Positions 62,315-64,000 of a stretch of 64,000 nt of DNA are shown one piece after another. The DNA is from Pseudarthrobacter sp. NamB4 (GTDB lineage Bacteria; Actinomycetota; Actinomycetes; Actinomycetales; Micrococcaceae). The translations under genes and the position numbers were made by a program. Location of the stretch: contig NZ_VAHM01000015.1 in NCBI RefSeq assembly GCF_005796185.1, positions 1 through 64,000 on the forward strand, given 5' to 3'. How positions within the stretch are numbered: position 1 is the stretch's first letter; the number at the start of each line of letters is the position of its first letter. The notes below the pieces were generated by a model. It had not been told where the DNA came from and ran no database searches. It saw nothing but the letters and a program-made list of their open reading frames with translations.

Positions 62315-63691
62315 ATGTCCCGGTACCGGGTTCAGAACCCCGCAACAGGTGAGGTCGTCGAGACCTTTGAAGCAGCTTCGGACGAACAGATCCAGCAGGC
62401 ACTGACCAGTGCTGACGCCGCCTACGGCCTGTGGCGCGAAAAAAGCATTCAGGAGAGAGCAGCGGTTGTCCGCCGCATCGCTGAGCTGTTCGAAGAGCGC
62501 AAGGAAGAGCTCGCCAGGTTCATCGCACTGGAGATGGGCAAACCCCTGGCAGAGGGCATCGAAGAGGTGGAGTTCGCCGCTTCGATCCTTGACTACTATG
62601 GCGTGCACGGCCCCAGCCTCGCTGTTGACCAGGAGATTCCCAGCACTGTTCCGGGCAAGGCGATCATCGAGAACTGCCCCGTGGGTGTCCTGCTTGGCGT
62701 CATGCCCTGGAACTTCCCGTATTACCAGGTGGCCCGCTTCGCTGCGCCCAACCTGGTCATCGGCAACACCATCCTGCTCAAGCACGCAGACATCTGCCCC
62801 CGTTCAGCGCTGGCGATCCAGCAGATCATGGAAGAAGCAGGGGTTCCCGACGGCGGCTACGCCAATATCTTTGCCACCCACGACCAAATCGCTGCGATCA
62901 TCGCCGATCCCCGGGTGCAGGGCGTGTCCCTCACAGGCTCTGAGCAGGCCGGCTCCATTATCGGACAGCAGGCCGGCAGGCACCTCAAGAAGGCTGTCCT
63001 CGAACTCGGCGGAACCGACCCCATGATCGTGCTCGACTCCCATGACCTCGCATCGGTCGCTGCGGACGCCTGGAACTTCCGGGTCTTCAACGGGGGCCAG
63101 GTGTGCAACGGCAACAAGCGGATGATCGTCATGGAAGACATCTATGACGAGTTCGTGGCCCAGCTGAAGAAGCTCGCTGACGGGCTCGTGCCGGGTGATC
63201 CCCTGAACATGCCGGAGGGCGCCTACGGTCCGCTCTCCAGCAGGGCTGCCGCGGAGCAAGTGAACGCCCAGGTCCAGCGCGCTGTCGCCGAAGGTGCCAC
63301 GCTTGAAGTTGGCGGTGTTCTTTCGGAAGGGGAAGGTGCCTACTTCTCGCCGGCCGTCCTGACAGGGATTAGCCGCGATTCGGCGTCCTTCCGCGAAGAG
63401 ATCTTCGGGCCCGTGGCGACTGTGTACAAGGTAGCAAGCGATGAAGAAGCGCTTGAACTCGCCAATGATTCGGACTTCGGCCTGGGCGGTTCGGTCTTCT
63501 CCACCGACACAGCACGTGCGGCGAAAATTGCGTCCCGCCTGAACGTTGGCATGGCGCACGTCAACATCATCGCTGCGGAGGCAGCGGAACTTCCCTTCGG
63601 CGGCGTGAAGCGTTCAGGTTTTGGCCGGGAAATGGGTCCGTTGGGCATGGGTGAGTTCGTCAACAAGCGCCTGTACTTCGTCGCCGGGTAA
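62315..63691 (+). CDS. NAD(P)-dependent aldehyde dehydrogenase
   Basis: A 458-residue ALDH of the succinate-semialdehyde dehydrogenase-like group. The catalytic Glu is in VLELGGTDP and the nucleophile Cys in [19 protein letters not shown] and [14 protein letters not shown] complete the signature. AAAGGAG precedes the ATG. It may oxidise the aldehyde left after amine oxidation or demethylation. Succinate semialdehyde is the family default; formaldehyde is less likely by sequence. Confidence 0.9.
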   Translation: MSRYRVQNPATGEVVETFEAASDEQIQQALTSADAAYGLWREKSIQERAAVVRRIAELFEERKEELARFIALEMGKPLAEGIEEVEFAASILDYYGVHGPSLAVDQEIPSTVPGKAIIENCPVGVLLGVMPWNFPYYQVARFAAPNLVIGNTILLKHADICPRSALAIQQIMEEAGVPDGGYANIFATHDQIAAIIADPRVQGVSLTGSEQAGSIIGQQAGRHLKKAVLELGGTDPMIVLDSHDLASVAADAWNFRVFNGGQVCNGNKRMIVMEDIYDEFVAQLKKLADGLVPGDPLNMPEGAYGPLSSRAAAEQVNAQVQRAVAEGATLEVGGVLSEGEGAYFSPAVLTGISRDSASFREEIFGPVATVYKVASDEEALELANDSDFGLGGSVFSTDTARAAKIASRLNVGMAHVNIIAAEAAELPFGGVKRSGFGREMGPLGMGEFVNKRLYFVAG

Positions 63692-63696
63692 AGGGG

Positions 63697-64000
63697 ATGG
63701 CCGTGCCCGTTACCAGTCCTGCCCGGTCATCGGTTCATCCCGCTCAGCCCCGCAGGCGCTGGTCCTCCCAGGCTCCCGGCCGGCCTCCGATGGCAAAGCT
63801 GGTTGCCACCACTTTGACCAGCGTTGCCGCCCTCGGCTGCCTGGTGCTGCTGGGGAAGCTGTCCGGCCACCTCCTGCTCATTCCCCCGATGGCCGCGTCC
63901 ATGGCGCTCGTGGCCGCGGCGCCCCATCTGCCTCTTTCGCAGCCGCGGAGCGTGATCGGAGGGCAGGTGGTTTCCGCCCTGGTGGGGGTGGGCACGGGGT
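63697..64000 (+). CDS. HPP-family membrane protein (partial)
   Basis: The first 101 residues of an integral membrane protein cut by the window edge. A basic N-terminus is followed by two hydrophobic segments with LLLIPPMAASMALVAAAP and PLSQPRSVIGGQVVSALVG, the HPP-family pattern; members can transport nitrite. ATG at 63697 nearly abuts the AAAGGGG ribosome site, so GTG at 63703 may be the true start. Confidence 0.8.
   Translation, partial: MAVPVTSPARSSVHPAQPRRRWSSQAPGRPPMAKLVATTLTSVAALGCLVLLGKLSGHLLLIPPMAASMALVAAAPHLPLSQPRSVIGGQVVSALVGVGTG

Overview
The window looks like chromosomal DNA of a high-GC actinobacterium of the Micrococcaceae, most likely Arthrobacter or Pseudarthrobacter. That is an inference from base composition, from the heavy use of GTG and TTG starts with AAGGAG-type ribosome sites, and from gene content (actinobacterial PRISE-type SDR, KatG, several LacI, GntR and IclR sugar regulons). 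I see no rRNA, tRNA, CRISPR array, insertion sequence or phage genes.

Layout. 1-7.4 kb is mixed housekeeping: nagA, lipoproteins, a thymidylate-kinase-like P-loop protein, a PLP-dependent dehydratase, and hisC coupled to a YitT-family membrane protein beside an Lrp/AsnC regulator. 7.5-15.1 kb is a decaying pectin (rhamnogalacturonan-I) island. It holds a PL11 rhamnogalacturonan lyase whose signal peptide and catalytic domain lie in different frames, a broken gene remnant, and an intact CE12-type rhamnogalacturonan acetylesterase, with unrelated small genes between. 15.3-20.2 kb holds a DUF1232 protein, lipoproteins, an XRE regulator divergent from methionine aminopeptidase, an SDR gene with a large internal deletion, and an aldo/keto reductase. 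After rlmN comes the most unusual block.

21.7-31.4 kb (minus strand) is a six-gene operon in which every junction is a 4-base ATGA or GTGA overlap. It encodes a 1176-residue protein joining a GT5 glycogen-synthase domain to a GH57 domain, one APH-fold kinase with an intact HGDxxxxN catalytic loop, an exporter-type ABC protein, and three more APH-fold proteins in which the catalytic Asp and Asn of that loop are replaced while the DxD metal motif is kept. I consider this the best candidate for an undescribed system: probably synthesis or remodelling of an alpha-glucan or glucoside, phosphorylation, and transport, with pseudokinase-like partners.

32-35.8 kb carries a CBS-pair protein, a nucleobase deaminase, katG, and a small katG-like remnant next to a hairpin resembling the katG terminator. 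35.8-42.1 kb is a LacI-controlled arabinoside regulon (LacI, solute-binding protein, two permeases, GH51 arabinofuranosidase) with a TTGACA promoter overlapping a perfect GTTAGCGCTAAC palindrome. 42.2-55.9 kb is an IclR-centred region. A seven-gene minus-strand operon (solute-binding lipoprotein, D-aminoacylase-like amidohydrolase, threonine-synthase-like PLP enzyme, SDR, phosphotriesterase-family hydrolase, two permeases) diverges from kdgK-iclR. Nearby are a Gfo/Idh/MocA oxidoreductase, a second amidohydrolase, a solute-binding-protein homologue with no signal peptide, a KDPG aldolase and a RidA protein. A 15-bp element TTGCR-N5-YGCAA occurs in front of both binding-protein genes and once more after ridA. 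Neither sugar transporter has its own ATPase here, so both presumably share one encoded elsewhere.

56-64 kb pairs a GntR/FCD regulator and a soluble Cache sensor protein with a divergent methylamine-type operon: an APC permease, the three parts of a dimethylamine monooxygenase-like heme N-demethylase (DmmA-like, PDR/VanB reductase, DUF3445), an 80-residue unknown, an aldehyde dehydrogenase, and an HPP-family membrane protein cut by the right edge.
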